From NCBI GenBank assembly GCA_016213335.1, contig JACRAQ010000058.1:1-58584 (forward strand): 58,584 nucleotides of DNA. Direction: 5' to 3'. Source of the stretch: Nitrosomonadales bacterium (GTDB taxonomy: Bacteria; Pseudomonadota; Gammaproteobacteria; Burkholderiales; Gallionellaceae). The position numbers and the translations under genes are program-made. Position 1 is the first letter of the stretch, and each line of letters begins with the position of its first letter. The notes beneath the pieces were generated by a model that worked only from the letters and a program-made list of their open reading frames with translations, did not search any database and was not told the origin of the DNA. Below are positions 7,704-16,381 of this stretch, one piece after another.

Positions 7704-8111
7704 ATGATGATGAACCTGCATTTCATGCGCTTTGTGGGCCGTATTTTGGTAGCGAGTGTTTTGAGCATGAGCATTTATGTTCCAGGCGCGCAGGCGGACT
7801 TGGTCAGCGCCGAGCAGGTTATCGCCAGCCAGGCTTCCCGGCATGACCGCGACCGTATCCTCGCCTTGCTTGAGCGCGAAGAAGTGCGCGCCCAGCTGCA
7901 GGCCTGGGGGGTCGGCGCCGATGCCGCGAAAGCGCGGGTAGACGCGCTGACCGATGCGGAAGTTGCCGGCATTTCCGGCAAGCTTGACAGTTTGCCCGCC
8001 GCCGGGGATGGAATTATCGAGGGCCTGATTTTTGTTTTCATCGTGTTGCTGATTACAGACATTCTGGGCTTCACCAAGGTGTTCCCCTTCACCAAGCCCG
8101 TGCGGCGCTAA
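7704..8111 (+). CDS. PA2779-family small exported membrane protein
   Basis: A 135-residue protein of unknown function belonging to the family named for Pseudomonas PA2779. The start ATG at 7704 is 5 bases after TGGAGGA. It has a signal-like N-terminus (RFVGRILVASVLSMSIYVPGAQA), a helical periplasmic segment with the family motif LQAWGV..D.A.ARV.ALTDAEV, and one C-terminal membrane helix (IIEGLIFVFIVLLITDILGF) followed by a basic tail. It precedes a C39-like peptidase lipoprotein by 10 bases. This gene order is conserved in other proteobacteria, so the two products are inferred to work together. Confidence 0.8.
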   Translation: MMMNLHFMRFVGRILVASVLSMSIYVPGAQADLVSAEQVIASQASRHDRDRILALLEREEVRAQLQAWGVGADAAKARVDALTDAEVAGISGKLDSLPAAGDGIIEGLIFVFIVLLITDILGFTKVFPFTKPVRR

Positions 8112-8121
8112 ACCAGGCTGA

Positions 8122-9078
8122 ATGTTTCGCGTATTCAACGCCCGCAACATTGCGGGCGTTTTCGTTGCGCTTCTCGTTGCGGCATGCAGCACGCCGCAAA
8201 CCACAGCATTGCTCAACTCCGGGCCGCACCCTTTCGCCGATCGTGCCGAACTGGAGCAGGTTGTGTTTTATGAGCAGGAAGCCCATCAATGCGGTCCGGC
8301 TTCCCTGGCGATGGCGCTGCACGAAAGCGGTGCCGGGGTAAAGCCGGAGGACCTGACCAGTTTCGTATACCTCCCGGAAAAACAGGGGAGCCTGCAAGCA
8401 GAAATGCTGGCCGCAACGCGCCGCCATGGCCGGGTGGCGTATTTGCTGCGGCCCGAAATGGGGGCAGTGCTGGCCGAGATCGGCGCAGGCAATCCGGTGG
8501 TCGTGCTGCAGAATCTGGCGCTCAGCTGGTATCCGATGTGGCATTATGCGGTGGCGGTCGGCTACGATTTGCCGGAGCGCGAATTGATCCTGCGTTCGGG
8601 CCGCGAACCCAGGCAGCGCCTGCCGCTGGCGACCTTTGAGCACACCTGGGCGCGCGGCAATTATTGGGCCATGCTGGTTCTGCCGCCGGGGAAATTGCCG
8701 CAAACCGCAGTTGCGGAAAGCTATATCCTGGCGCTCGCCGAACTGGAGTTGTCCAGCCCGCAAACTGATACATGGCCAGGCTATGCCGCCGCCATACAGC
8801 GCTGGCCGGATAACCTTTCAGTGCTGATCGGCGCGGGCAATGCGGCTTATCGCCGGCACGACCTCGCAGCCGCAGAGCAGTATTTTCTGAAAGCGCAGCA
8901 GGATCACCCCGCCTCTGCCGCTGCCAGCAATAACCTTGCGCAAGTTCAAGGCGAACTGGGCAATTATGAGGCGGCGCTGGCATCCGCCCTTCGCGCAGTT
9001 GCGCTGGGTGGGCCTCTTGAGGCGGTTGCGCGTAAAACGCTGGCCGAAATCCGGCAACGGATGGAACGCCGCCGCTGA
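8122..9078 (+). CDS. PA2778-family C39-like cysteine peptidase / TPR lipoprotein
   Basis: A 318-residue putative lipoprotein: signal peptide with lipobox VAAC (C22), then a papain-like C39 domain with the catalytic cysteine C57 in HQCGPASLAMAL and histidine H141 in MWHYAVAVGYD. The C-terminal third (from about residue 220) carries TPR-like helices (GNAAYRRHDLAAAEQYFLKA, NNLAQVQGELGNYEAALASA). The domain order matches the PA2778 family that follows PA2779-type genes. The substrate is unknown; the upstream small membrane protein is a plausible partner or substrate. Both catalytic residues are present, so the enzyme looks active. Confidence 0.82.
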   Translation: MFRVFNARNIAGVFVALLVAACSTPQTTALLNSGPHPFADRAELEQVVFYEQEAHQCGPASLAMALHESGAGVKPEDLTSFVYLPEKQGSLQAEMLAATRRHGRVAYLLRPEMGAVLAEIGAGNPVVVLQNLALSWYPMWHYAVAVGYDLPERELILRSGREPRQRLPLATFEHTWARGNYWAMLVLPPGKLPQTAVAESYILALAELELSSPQTDTWPGYAAAIQRWPDNLSVLIGAGNAAYRRHDLAAAEQYFLKAQQDHPASAAASNNLAQVQGELGNYEAALASALRAVALGGPLEAVARKTLAEIRQRMERRR

Positions 9079-9517
9079 CCTCGCACAAGCGGGGCTTTCG
9101 TGCCGCTCGCGCACGCCGGAAATCGTGCGCGGCACCCCACAAATGCCTCTCCCGAAAATTGCGCGGAGAGGGGGTGCGAAAAGCACCGTAAAACCTGCCT
9201 TATTTGGCGCATTGGTTTTCCTTCGCTGGACGATAATTGCCGTGACAATCGCCCCGTTGTGCAGGGATGGTCCCTGCCGGTGCATCAAGCGGTTGTTGCG
9301 GCAGGTTCCGCGCTGCTGCGAGCTGCCGCAGGAGCAGGTTATGGGTGCCACTGACAATCCGTATTCCGGGCGCATTGCGGCGTTGCGCGGCGCTCCTTCT
9401 CTCGCCTGCCTGCTGCAGGCGAGCTTACGCCGGAACTCCCCGCGTTCGTTTTTCCGGCTGCCGCACCCCGCGCGCTTTGCGCTGCATCCCGAATTCCAGA
9501 ATATTTAAAGGCGCCCA
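9079..9517. other. Gene-free stretch upstream of flhB with several hairpins
   Basis: No convincing gene was found in this 439-base stretch. It holds three inverted repeats: 9133-9177 (GCACCC/GGGTGC around CCTCTCC/GGAGAGG), 9261-9277 (GCAGGGA-TGG-TCCCTGC) and 9297-9330 (TGCGGCAG/CTGCCGCA). The first may terminate the peptidase operon. The flhB promoter must lie here or upstream, but no sigma-54 or sigma-28 consensus was recognised. Confidence 0.5.
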
Positions 9518-10663
9518 ATGGCAGAAGATAGCGACCTCGAACGAACGGAAGAGCCTTCGCAGCGGCGCCTCGAGCAGGCGCGCGAAGAAGGCCAAGTGGC
9601 GCGTTCGCGCGAGCTGTCCACGTTTGCCGTGTTGCTGGCTGGGGGCGCCGGGCTATGGCTGATGGGCGGCGCGCTGTCGGCGCAGCTCACCAAGCTGGTG
9701 CGCGACGGGCTCACCCTCGGAACCGATGTGGCTTTTCATCCGGACTTGCTGTTGCCCCGCCTGTATACCCTCTCCCTGGAAGCTCTGGTGGCTTTCGCGC
9801 CGCTGATGTTGCTGTTGTTTGCGGCGGCAGCGCTATCCCCGATGCTGCTGAACGGCTGGATGTTCAGCGGCAAGGCGCTGCTGCCCAACTTTGCCAAGCT
9901 CGATCCAATCGCCGGCATAGGCCGCATGTTTTCCTCGCACAGCCTGGTCGAGCTGGGCAAGGCGGTGGGCAAGGCGGCGGTGGTGGGCGGGGTTGGTGCC
10001 TGGGCGATCTGGTACAACAAGGAAACGGTGCTGGCGCTGTCAGTACAGTCGCCAACGGAGGCGATACCGCTGCTGGGGCGGATGATGTGGCTGACTTTCG
10101 CTGCCATCATGGGCGGGATGTTGCTGATTGTTGCGGTGGATGTACCGTTCCAGTTGTGGGAACACAGCAAGAAGCTGAAGATGACGAAGGAAGAAGTGCG
10201 GCAGGAATCCAGGGAAACCGAGGGCGACCCGCAGATCAAGTCGCGCGTCCGCAGCTTGCAGCGGGAAATGGCGCGCCGCCGCATGATGGCGGAAATCCCG
10301 ACCGCCGATGTGGTGGTGACCAATCCGACCCACTATGCGGTGGCGTTGCGCTATCGTGAGCGCAACATGAAAGCACCCGTCGTGGTGGCCAAAGGCTCGC
10401 ATCTGCTGGCCGCACGCATCCGCGAGATCGCCATCGTAAACAATGTCCCGGTGCTTGAGGCGCCCGCGCTGGCGCGTGCGCTGCACAAGCATATTGGCCT
10501 CGGCGAAGTTATTCCTGAAGCGCTCTACACGGCGGTGGCTGAGGTGCTGGCCTATGTCTACCAGTTGCGCCGTTACCGGAGCGAAGGCGGTGCGATGCCG
10601 GAAATGCCGCGCGACCTGCCGGTGCCGCCGCAGCTTGATCCTGCCGCACAGGTTTCTGGATAA
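9518..10663 (+). CDS. flhB: FlhB, flagellar export gate and substrate-specificity switch
   Basis: A 381-residue membrane component of the flagellar type III export gate. The N-terminus MAEDSDLERTEEPSQRRLEQAREEGQVARS is typical. Four membrane helices follow, then the cytoplasmic domain with the autocleavage motif NPTH at residues 269-272, where FlhB cleaves itself between N and P to switch export from hook to filament proteins. The proline-rich tail (PVPPQLDP) is normal. It opens the flhB-flhA-flhF-flhG-fliA-motC-motD run, 12 bases before flhA. A second, free-standing FlhB-C-like protein is encoded at 42604-42909. Confidence 0.97.
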   Translation: MAEDSDLERTEEPSQRRLEQAREEGQVARSRELSTFAVLLAGGAGLWLMGGALSAQLTKLVRDGLTLGTDVAFHPDLLLPRLYTLSLEALVAFAPLMLLLFAAAALSPMLLNGWMFSGKALLPNFAKLDPIAGIGRMFSSHSLVELGKAVGKAAVVGGVGAWAIWYNKETVLALSVQSPTEAIPLLGRMMWLTFAAIMGGMLLIVAVDVPFQLWEHSKKLKMTKEEVRQESRETEGDPQIKSRVRSLQREMARRRMMAEIPTADVVVTNPTHYAVALRYRERNMKAPVVVAKGSHLLAARIREIAIVNNVPVLEAPALARALHKHIGLGEVIPEALYTAVAEVLAYVYQLRRYRSEGGAMPEMPRDLPVPPQLDPAAQVSG

Positions 10664-10675
10664 AAGGGGCGCTCG

Positions 10676-12760
10676 ATGAACTTGCTGGCGGTGCTGCAGA
10701 ACTCGATCAACCGGGTAGGGGTGCGCGGTTTGGCGGGGCCGGTATTGATCGTGATGATCCTGGCGATGATGGTGTTGCCGCTGCCGCCCTTCCTGCTCGA
10801 CATTCTGTTTACCTTCAATATCGCGATGGCCATCATGGTGCTGCTGGTGAGCATGAACACCACCAAGGCGCTGGATTTTGCCGTTTTTCCGGCGGTGCTG
10901 CTGATTACCACTTTGCTGCGGCTGTCGCTCAACGTGGCTACCACCCGCGTGGTCCTGATGCACGGCCATACCGGGCCCGATGCTGCGGGCAAGGTGATCG
11001 AGTCGTTCGGCCACTTCCTGGTAGGCGGCAATTACGCCGTCGGTATCGTGGTGTTCACCATCCTGGTGATCATCAACTTCGTGGTGATCACCAAAGGTGC
11101 GGGTCGCATCGCGGAAGTGGGCGCGCGCTTTACCTTGGACGCCATGCCCGGCAAGCAGATGGCGATTGATGCCGACCTCAATGCCGGCCTGATCGGGGAG
11201 GATGAGGCGCGGCGCCGCCGCACCAGCATTTCGCAGGAGGCGGATTTTTATGGCTCCATGGACGGTGCCAGCAAGTTTGTGCGCGGCGACGCCGTGGCCG
11301 GTATCGTCATCATGCTGGTCAACCTGGTTGGCGGGCTGATAGTCGGCGTGATGCAGCACAATCTCGACATCGCGACAGCAGCCCAGTATTACACCCTGCT
11401 GGCCATAGGCGACGGCCTGGTGGCACAGATTCCGGCGCTGGTGATTTCCACTGCGGCAGGCATGGTGGTCAGCCGCGTTTCCACCGAGGAAAACGTCAGC
11501 CAGCAACTGGTGGGCCAGCTGTTCAGCCAGCCGCAGGCACTGTTGCTGACTGCCGCCATCATCGGCATGATGGGCCTGATTCCCGGCATGCCGAACTTTG
11601 TTTTTCTGCTGCTGGCGGGAAGCTTGGGCGGCCTGGCCTTTCTCATCATGCGGCGCGCCAAGGCGGCGGAGCAGCCGCCCGCTCCGGAGCCCGTGGCCGC
11701 GCCGCCGGCTGAAGCGCCGGAAGCGAGCTGGGAGGATGTGTCGCTGGTGGATGTGCTGGGGCTGCAAGTGGGCTATCGCCTGATTACGCTGGTGGACAAG
11801 GCGCAGGACGGAGACCTGCTGCGCCGGATCAAGGGGATACGCAAGAAGTTTGCCCAGGACATCGGTTTTTTGCCGCCTGCCATACACTTCCGCGACAATC
11901 TCGACCTGCGCCCCAACGCCTACCGCGTCACGCTGAAGGGAGCGGAAATCGGTGCGGGAGAAGCGTTCCCCAGCCAGTTTCTGGCGATCAACCCGGGCAA
12001 CGCCAGTGGCACCTTGCCGGGCGTGGCGACGCGCGATCCGGCGTTCGGCCTGCCGGCCGTCTGGGTGGAAGCGGGCGTGCGCGAGCAGGCGCAATCCATG
12101 GGGTACACCGTGGTGGATGCCAGCACGGTTGTCGCCACCCACCTGAGCCATCTCATCCAGACCCATGCCGCCGAGCTGCTTGGCCGCCAGGAGTTGCAAC
12201 AGTTGCTGGATCACGTCACCAAACTGCAACCCAAACTGACCGAAGATCTGGTGCCCAAGCTGCTGCCGCTTGCCGCAGTGCAAAAAGTATTGCAGAACCT
12301 GCTCGAAGAGGGCATGCATATCCGCGATATGCGCACCATACTGGAAACGCTGGCGGAGCATGCCGCAAGAACCCAGGATGCGCACCAGCTTACCGGCATG
12401 GTACGGGTGGCGCTGGGCCCGGCCATCGTGCAGCAGTTCTATCCTTCGACGCAGGAATTGCAAGTCATCGGCATGGACAAGGAACTGGAATATATCCTGA
12501 TGCAGGCCATGCAGACCGGGGGCGGCAATCTCGCCATCGAGCCGGGGCTGGCCGATACCCTGTTGCGCGAGGCGCGCGCCGCTGCACAGGCGCAGGAGCA
12601 GATGGGTCTGCCCACGGTGCTGCTGGTGCCGGGACGGCTGCGCGACCTGCTGGCGCGCTTCCTGAAGCGCGCGCTGCCGCAGCTCAAGGTCATTTCGCAC
12701 GAGGAAGTGCCCGATTTCAAGGTGGTGCGGGTAACTTCAATGGTTGGAGGTAGGGCATGA
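10676..12760 (+). CDS. flhA: FlhA, flagellar export gate protein
   Basis: A 694-residue inner-membrane protein of the export gate. The N-terminal half has about eight membrane helices and the conserved FHIPEP signature region (GRIAEVGARFTLDAMPGKQM and ADLNAGLI..EA..RR). The C-terminal half is the cytoplasmic ring that docks chaperone-substrate complexes. Length matches the family. Its ATG follows AAAAGGGGCG, and its stop overlaps the flhF start (ATGA), indicating coupled translation. Confidence 0.98.
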   Translation: MNLLAVLQNSINRVGVRGLAGPVLIVMILAMMVLPLPPFLLDILFTFNIAMAIMVLLVSMNTTKALDFAVFPAVLLITTLLRLSLNVATTRVVLMHGHTGPDAAGKVIESFGHFLVGGNYAVGIVVFTILVIINFVVITKGAGRIAEVGARFTLDAMPGKQMAIDADLNAGLIGEDEARRRRTSISQEADFYGSMDGASKFVRGDAVAGIVIMLVNLVGGLIVGVMQHNLDIATAAQYYTLLAIGDGLVAQIPALVISTAAGMVVSRVSTEENVSQQLVGQLFSQPQALLLTAAIIGMMGLIPGMPNFVFLLLAGSLGGLAFLIMRRAKAAEQPPAPEPVAAPPAEAPEASWEDVSLVDVLGLQVGYRLITLVDKAQDGDLLRRIKGIRKKFAQDIGFLPPAIHFRDNLDLRPNAYRVTLKGAEIGAGEAFPSQFLAINPGNASGTLPGVATRDPAFGLPAVWVEAGVREQAQSMGYTVVDASTVVATHLSHLIQTHAAELLGRQELQQLLDHVTKLQPKLTEDLVPKLLPLAAVQKVLQNLLEEGMHIRDMRTILETLAEHAARTQDAHQLTGMVRVALGPAIVQQFYPSTQELQVIGMDKELEYILMQAMQTGGGNLAIEPGLADTLLREARAAAQAQEQMGLPTVLLVPGRLRDLLARFLKRALPQLKVISHEEVPDFKVVRVTSMVGGRA

Positions 12761-13926
12761 AAACAAGAAAGTTCACCGCAAAAACATCGCGCGAAGCGCT
12801 GCGGATGGTTCGCGCCGAACTGGGCGGCGATGCGGTCATCCTGTCCAACCGCAAGCTGGGCGAGAATGTCGAGATTGTAGCCGTGGCCAATGAGGAGCTG
12901 GCCAGCATCACGGAGCGGTCCGGGCAATTGCCCGGCGTTCAGCCGCCGGCGCCCGCCGTCCCTCATCCGCCACCCGTCTTCCCGCAGCCGGATCAGCGGG
13001 ATATTCTCGGCGAGATCAAGCTGGTGCGCGACATGATGCAGGAACAGATCGCGTGCCTGACCTGGTCCGGCATGCAGCAGCGCGACCCGCAGCGCACCCG
13101 TATTTTGCGCAGTTTGCTGAACGCAGGATTCAGCCCGGCGCTCTCGCGCCTGCTGCTCGACAAGATGCCGGCCAACGCCGGTGTTTCCTGGGCGCAAAAA
13201 GTGCTGGGGCATAATCTGAAGGTTGCCGCAAAAGAAGAAGATGTGGTGGTGCGCGGCGGGGCGGTTGCGCTGATCGGCCCCACCGGCGTAGGTAAAACCA
13301 CGACGGTGGCCAAACTGGCGGCGCGCGCGGTGGTGCGCTACGGCGCCGACAAGGTGGCGCTGCTGACCACCGACAGCTACCGTATCGGCGCCCATGACCA
13401 GTTGCGGATTTACGGAAGAATACTCGGTGTGCCGGTGCATGCGGTGCGTGACACCGGAGATTTGCGCCTTACCCTGTCGGCGTTGAAGCACAAGCACTTG
13501 GTGCTGGTGGACACCATCGGCATGGGGCAGCGCGACAGCCGCGTGCCCGCGCAAACCGGGATGTTCGACGAAACCGGGGTGCGGCGCTTGCTGCTGCTTA
13601 ACGCCGCCAGCAGCGGCGACACTCTGGACGATGTGGTGCGCATGTATCACGGCGCGGGGGTGATCGGCTGCATCCCCACCAAACTGGACGAGGCGGCGAC
13701 GCTGGGAGCGGTGCTGGACGTGGCGGTGCGCCACAAGCTGGCGCTGCATTACGTCGCCAACGGACAGCGCGTGCCGGAAGACCTGCACGAAGTCAACCTG
13801 GAATATTTGCTGCACCGCGCCTTCAAGCCGTCCGCCTGCACAGCGCCGTTTGCCCTGCAGGAGCTGGAGGTGCCGGCGCTGATGTCGGGGTCGGGGCCGG
13901 CGCGAGAGGTGCAGTATGCACCCTGA
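12757..13926 (+). CDS. flhF: FlhF, SRP-type GTPase that places the flagellum
   Basis: A 389-residue signal-recognition-particle-like GTPase that sets the position of polar flagella. It has the N-terminal FlhF domain (MKTRKFTAKTSREALRMVRAELG..AVILSNRK), a proline-rich linker near residues 65-85, and the NG domain with P-loop GPTGVGKTT at residues 174-182, TTDSYRIGAHDQLRIYG and DTIGMGQRD. The guanine-specificity motif is TKLDEAATLG. The presence of FlhF points to polar flagellation. It overlaps flhG by 11 bases. Confidence 0.96.
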   Translation: MKTRKFTAKTSREALRMVRAELGGDAVILSNRKLGENVEIVAVANEELASITERSGQLPGVQPPAPAVPHPPPVFPQPDQRDILGEIKLVRDMMQEQIACLTWSGMQQRDPQRTRILRSLLNAGFSPALSRLLLDKMPANAGVSWAQKVLGHNLKVAAKEEDVVVRGGAVALIGPTGVGKTTTVAKLAARAVVRYGADKVALLTTDSYRIGAHDQLRIYGRILGVPVHAVRDTGDLRLTLSALKHKHLVLVDTIGMGQRDSRVPAQTGMFDETGVRRLLLLNAASSGDTLDDVVRMYHGAGVIGCIPTKLDEAATLGAVLDVAVRHKLALHYVANGQRVPEDLHEVNLEYLLHRAFKPSACTAPFALQELEVPALMSGSGPAREVQYAP

Positions 13927-14809
13927 GCGCGCCGCCGACCAGGCCGAAGGGTTGCGCCGCCTGTTGCTGCGCGAATCGGCGCGCGTGGTCATGGTGGCTG
14001 CCGCGCAGAGCGGGCTCGGGGCGACCAGTGTGGCGGTGAACCTCGCCACCGCGCTGGCGCAGTCCGGCAAGAGCGTGCTGGTGCTGGACGAAAACCTGCC
14101 ACATGGCAATGCGGCCGGGATGCTGGGCCTCAAGCAGCGCCACGATCTGATAAGCGCCTTGCGGTGCGGCAAGGCATGGCGCGATGCCTTGCTGCATACC
14201 CGCCAGGGGGTGCGCATTCTTCCCGCCGCGCGCGCCATGCTTTCTTTGCCGCTGCTGCCCGCAACGGAACGCGAGGATTTGCTGGATTGCCTGGCGCAAG
14301 CGTCGCGTGGTGCCGACATCGTGCTGGTGGACACCGCGCCATGTCCTGGCGCCAGTCCGGTATCTGCCGTGCTCGCCCCGAGCCAGCCGCTGTTGCTGGT
14401 GCTGAGCCCCAGCGCCGCAGCGATCACCGGATGCTACGCGCTGATCAAGCGGCTCGCCGTGCATGGCGGGCGGCAGGATTTCATGGTTGTGGTCAACAAG
14501 GCGCACGGCGAGCGGGAAGCGCAAACGGTGTTTGGCAACATCGAGCGGGTGGCGCGCCTCCGCTTGCGGGTGCGTGTAGAATATCTGGGATTTATCCCGC
14601 GTGATGAAAAACTCAAACGCGCGACACAATTACACTGCCCGGTGGCCGAGGCTTTCCCGGGAGCGCTGTCCGCGTTTGCGTTTGAAGAGATCGGGCGCAA
14701 CCTGATGTTGCTGCCCGATGCCGGGAACAAGGAGGTGGCGAGTCTGCCCGATGTGGTGCAACGGTTGATGGGGCGATCCCGTTCGCCGGATATCGCGCTG
14801 GCGGCTTGA
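13916..14809 (+). CDS. flhG: FlhG/FleN-like MinD-family protein with degenerate P-loop
   Basis: A 297-residue MinD/ParA-family protein at the position of FlhG (FleN), the regulator of flagellar number that works with FlhF. The family fold is clear: AVNLATALAQSGKSVLVLDENL after the P-loop, DIVLVDTAP for Walker B, and MVVVNKAHGEREA. The deviant Walker A, normally KGGVGKT, reads QSGLGAT at residues 31-37, so both the signature lysine and the phosphate-binding lysine are missing. ATP binding may be weak or absent. The gene otherwise looks intact, with an 11-base overlap with flhF, so it is unlikely to be a recent pseudogene. Confidence 0.88.
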   Translation: MHPERAADQAEGLRRLLLRESARVVMVAAAQSGLGATSVAVNLATALAQSGKSVLVLDENLPHGNAAGMLGLKQRHDLISALRCGKAWRDALLHTRQGVRILPAARAMLSLPLLPATEREDLLDCLAQASRGADIVLVDTAPCPGASPVSAVLAPSQPLLLVLSPSAAAITGCYALIKRLAVHGGRQDFMVVVNKAHGEREAQTVFGNIERVARLRLRVRVEYLGFIPRDEKLKRATQLHCPVAEAFPGALSAFAFEEIGRNLMLLPDAGNKEVASLPDVVQRLMGRSRSPDIALAA

Positions 14810-14848
14810 TTAACGCAAATCAATGACTTTCGCTTTTGCCTGCTGCTG

Positions 14849-14887
14849 CTTTTCTCCCGCAAAGGGGGAAGGGCCTTGGGGAGGGGG
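14849..14887. repeat. CTCTCC..GGGGGA..GGGG repeat between flhG and fliA
   Basis: The sequence TTTTCTCCCGCAAAGGGGGA, followed by AGGGCCTTGGGGAGGGGG, is a copy of the same kind of G/C-rich repeat found inside bioA (51031-51069). It fills most of the 101-base gap between flhG and fliA. Confidence 0.55.
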
Positions 14888-14910
14888 CGGCGGAAGGATT
14901 AACGGGCGCC

Positions 14911-15621
14911 ATGTATACCGCAAACGGATCGAGCGATAAGGAGCAGTGCCTCAGGGAATATGCGCCGCTGGTCAAACGTATCGCATATCACCTGATGGCG
15001 AGGTTGCCCAGCAGCGTATCGGTGGACGACATCATCCAGGCCGGCATGATGGGGTTGCTGGAAGCCGCCGGGAGGTACGACGAGCTGCGCGGCGCGCAAT
15101 TTGAAACCTTCGCTTCGCAGCGGATACGCGGCGCGATGCTGGACGAGCTGCGCCAGTCCGACTGGATGCCGCGCGGCCTGCGCCGGGACATGCGCCGCAT
15201 CGAGCAGGCGCTGAGCAAGTTGCAGCAGCGCCTGGGCAGGGCACCAAGCGAATCGGAAACCGCCAGGGAGATGGGCATGCCGCTGGACGAATACCAGCAG
15301 ATGCTGTTCGAGTCGCGTGGCGCACAACTGCTGTATTACGAGGATTTCCACGGCGAAGACGACGAGGATTTCCTGGATCGCTTCAACTTCGACGGCGATG
15401 CCGACCCGCTCGAACTGCTGCAGGATGAGCATTTCCGCGAAGCGTTGATCGGGGCGATCGGCAACCTGCCGGAGCGCGAGCGCATGCTGATGGGCATGCA
15501 TTACGAGCAGGACATGAACTTGCGCGAAATCGGCGAAGTGATGGGCGTGAGCGAGTCGCGCGTGTGCCAGTTGCACAGCCAGGCGGTCGCCCGCCTGCGC
15601 GGCATGTTGAAGGGCTATTGA
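14911..15621 (+). CDS. fliA: FliA, sigma-28 factor for late flagellar genes
   Basis: A 236-residue sigma factor of the FliA family. Region 2 is visible in LVKRIAYHLMARLPSSVSVDD and IIQAGMMGLLEAAGRYDE, region 3 in the APSESETAREMGM segment, and the region 4 helix-turn-helix in LREIGEVMGVSESRVCQLHSQAV. The start ATG at 14911 follows GGAAGGA at a somewhat long distance. Its targets are visible in this window as sigma-28 promoters before fliC, flgK and flgM. The stop codon overlaps the motC start by one base. Confidence 0.97.
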   Translation: MYTANGSSDKEQCLREYAPLVKRIAYHLMARLPSSVSVDDIIQAGMMGLLEAAGRYDELRGAQFETFASQRIRGAMLDELRQSDWMPRGLRRDMRRIEQALSKLQQRLGRAPSESETAREMGMPLDEYQQMLFESRGAQLLYYEDFHGEDDEDFLDRFNFDGDADPLELLQDEHFREALIGAIGNLPERERMLMGMHYEQDMNLREIGEVMGVSESRVCQLHSQAVARLRGMLKGY

Positions 15622-16370
15622 TGGACAAGCTCAGCGTCGCCGGTTTGCTGCTTGGCCTGGCCGGAATTGTGGGCGGGCAGTTGCTCGAAGGCGGCTCGGT
15701 TTCCATCCTGTTCCAGGGCGCGGCTTTCCTCATTGTGTTCGGCGGGACGCTGGGCGCGGTGATGCTGCAAAACCCGCTGAAGATTTTCCTGACCGGTATC
15801 CAGATGGGGCGCTGGGCTTTTGTCACTCCCCAACTGGCCGCGCAGAAGCTGGTGTACCAGATCACCGGGTGGGGCAGCCTGGCGCGCAAAGACGGGCTGC
15901 TGGCGCTTGAGCCGCAGATCAGCCTGAGCCGCGATCCGTTCGTGAAGAAAGGGTTGCAGTTGCTGGTGGATGGCAACAGCGCGGAAAAGATACGCGAAGT
16001 GCTGGAGGTGGAGATCCGCAGCTACGAACAATTGCGCTGGCAGTCGGCGCGGGTGTGGGAGTCGGCGGCGGGATATTCGCCGACCATCGGCATCATAGGC
16101 GCGGTGCTCGGGCTGGTGCACGTGATGCAGAGTCTCGGCGAGCCATCGAAGCTGGGCGAGGGCATCGCAGTCGCGTTCATTTCCACCATCTACGGCGTGG
16201 GCCTGGCGAACCTGGTGTTCCTGCCGATAGCCGGCAAGCTGAAGGTGTTGATCGCGCGCCAGGTAATGGTGCGCGAAATGCTGGTGGACGGGCTGACGGC
16301 CATCGCCAGCGGTGAAAACCCCCGCTTCATCGAAAACAAACTGCAGGGTTATCTCCCCAATCTTTCCTGA
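15621..16370 (+). CDS. motC: MotC/MotA-type flagellar stator subunit
   Basis: A 249-residue four-helix stator protein that forms the proton channel with MotD. The N-terminus MDKLSVAGLLLGLAGIVGGQLLEGG and the C-terminal helices (GYSPTIGIIGAVLGLVHVMQSL..KLGEGIAVAFISTIYGVGLANLVFLPIAGKL) are typical of MotA/TolQ/ExbB proteins of the MotC branch. The cytoplasmic loop has charged residues expected to contact FliG. Start at 15621 shares one base with the fliA stop (TGATG). Placement after fliA, with motD next, matches the MotCD pair of Pseudomonas. Confidence 0.95.
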   Translation: MDKLSVAGLLLGLAGIVGGQLLEGGSVSILFQGAAFLIVFGGTLGAVMLQNPLKIFLTGIQMGRWAFVTPQLAAQKLVYQITGWGSLARKDGLLALEPQISLSRDPFVKKGLQLLVDGNSAEKIREVLEVEIRSYEQLRWQSARVWESAAGYSPTIGIIGAVLGLVHVMQSLGEPSKLGEGIAVAFISTIYGVGLANLVFLPIAGKLKVLIARQVMVREMLVDGLTAIASGENPRFIENKLQGYLPNLS

Positions 16371-16381
16371 GGAATGGCCGG

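Noticed and set aside
9228-9250. Possible sigma-54 promoter (TGGACG..TTGC) upstream of flhB
   Set aside because: The spacing between GG and GC is nine bases, not ten, and the -24 box is imperfect.
8936-9508. Open frame running from the end of the peptidase gene towards flhB
   Set aside because: The arginine/cysteine-rich composition has no coding character, and the first half overlaps the peptidase gene in another frame.
10040-12700. Very long open frame on the minus strand opposite flhA
   Set aside because: It is the antisense of a strongly conserved flhB/flhA region, has a histidine- and glutamine-rich composition typical of antisense GC-rich frames, and resembles no known family.
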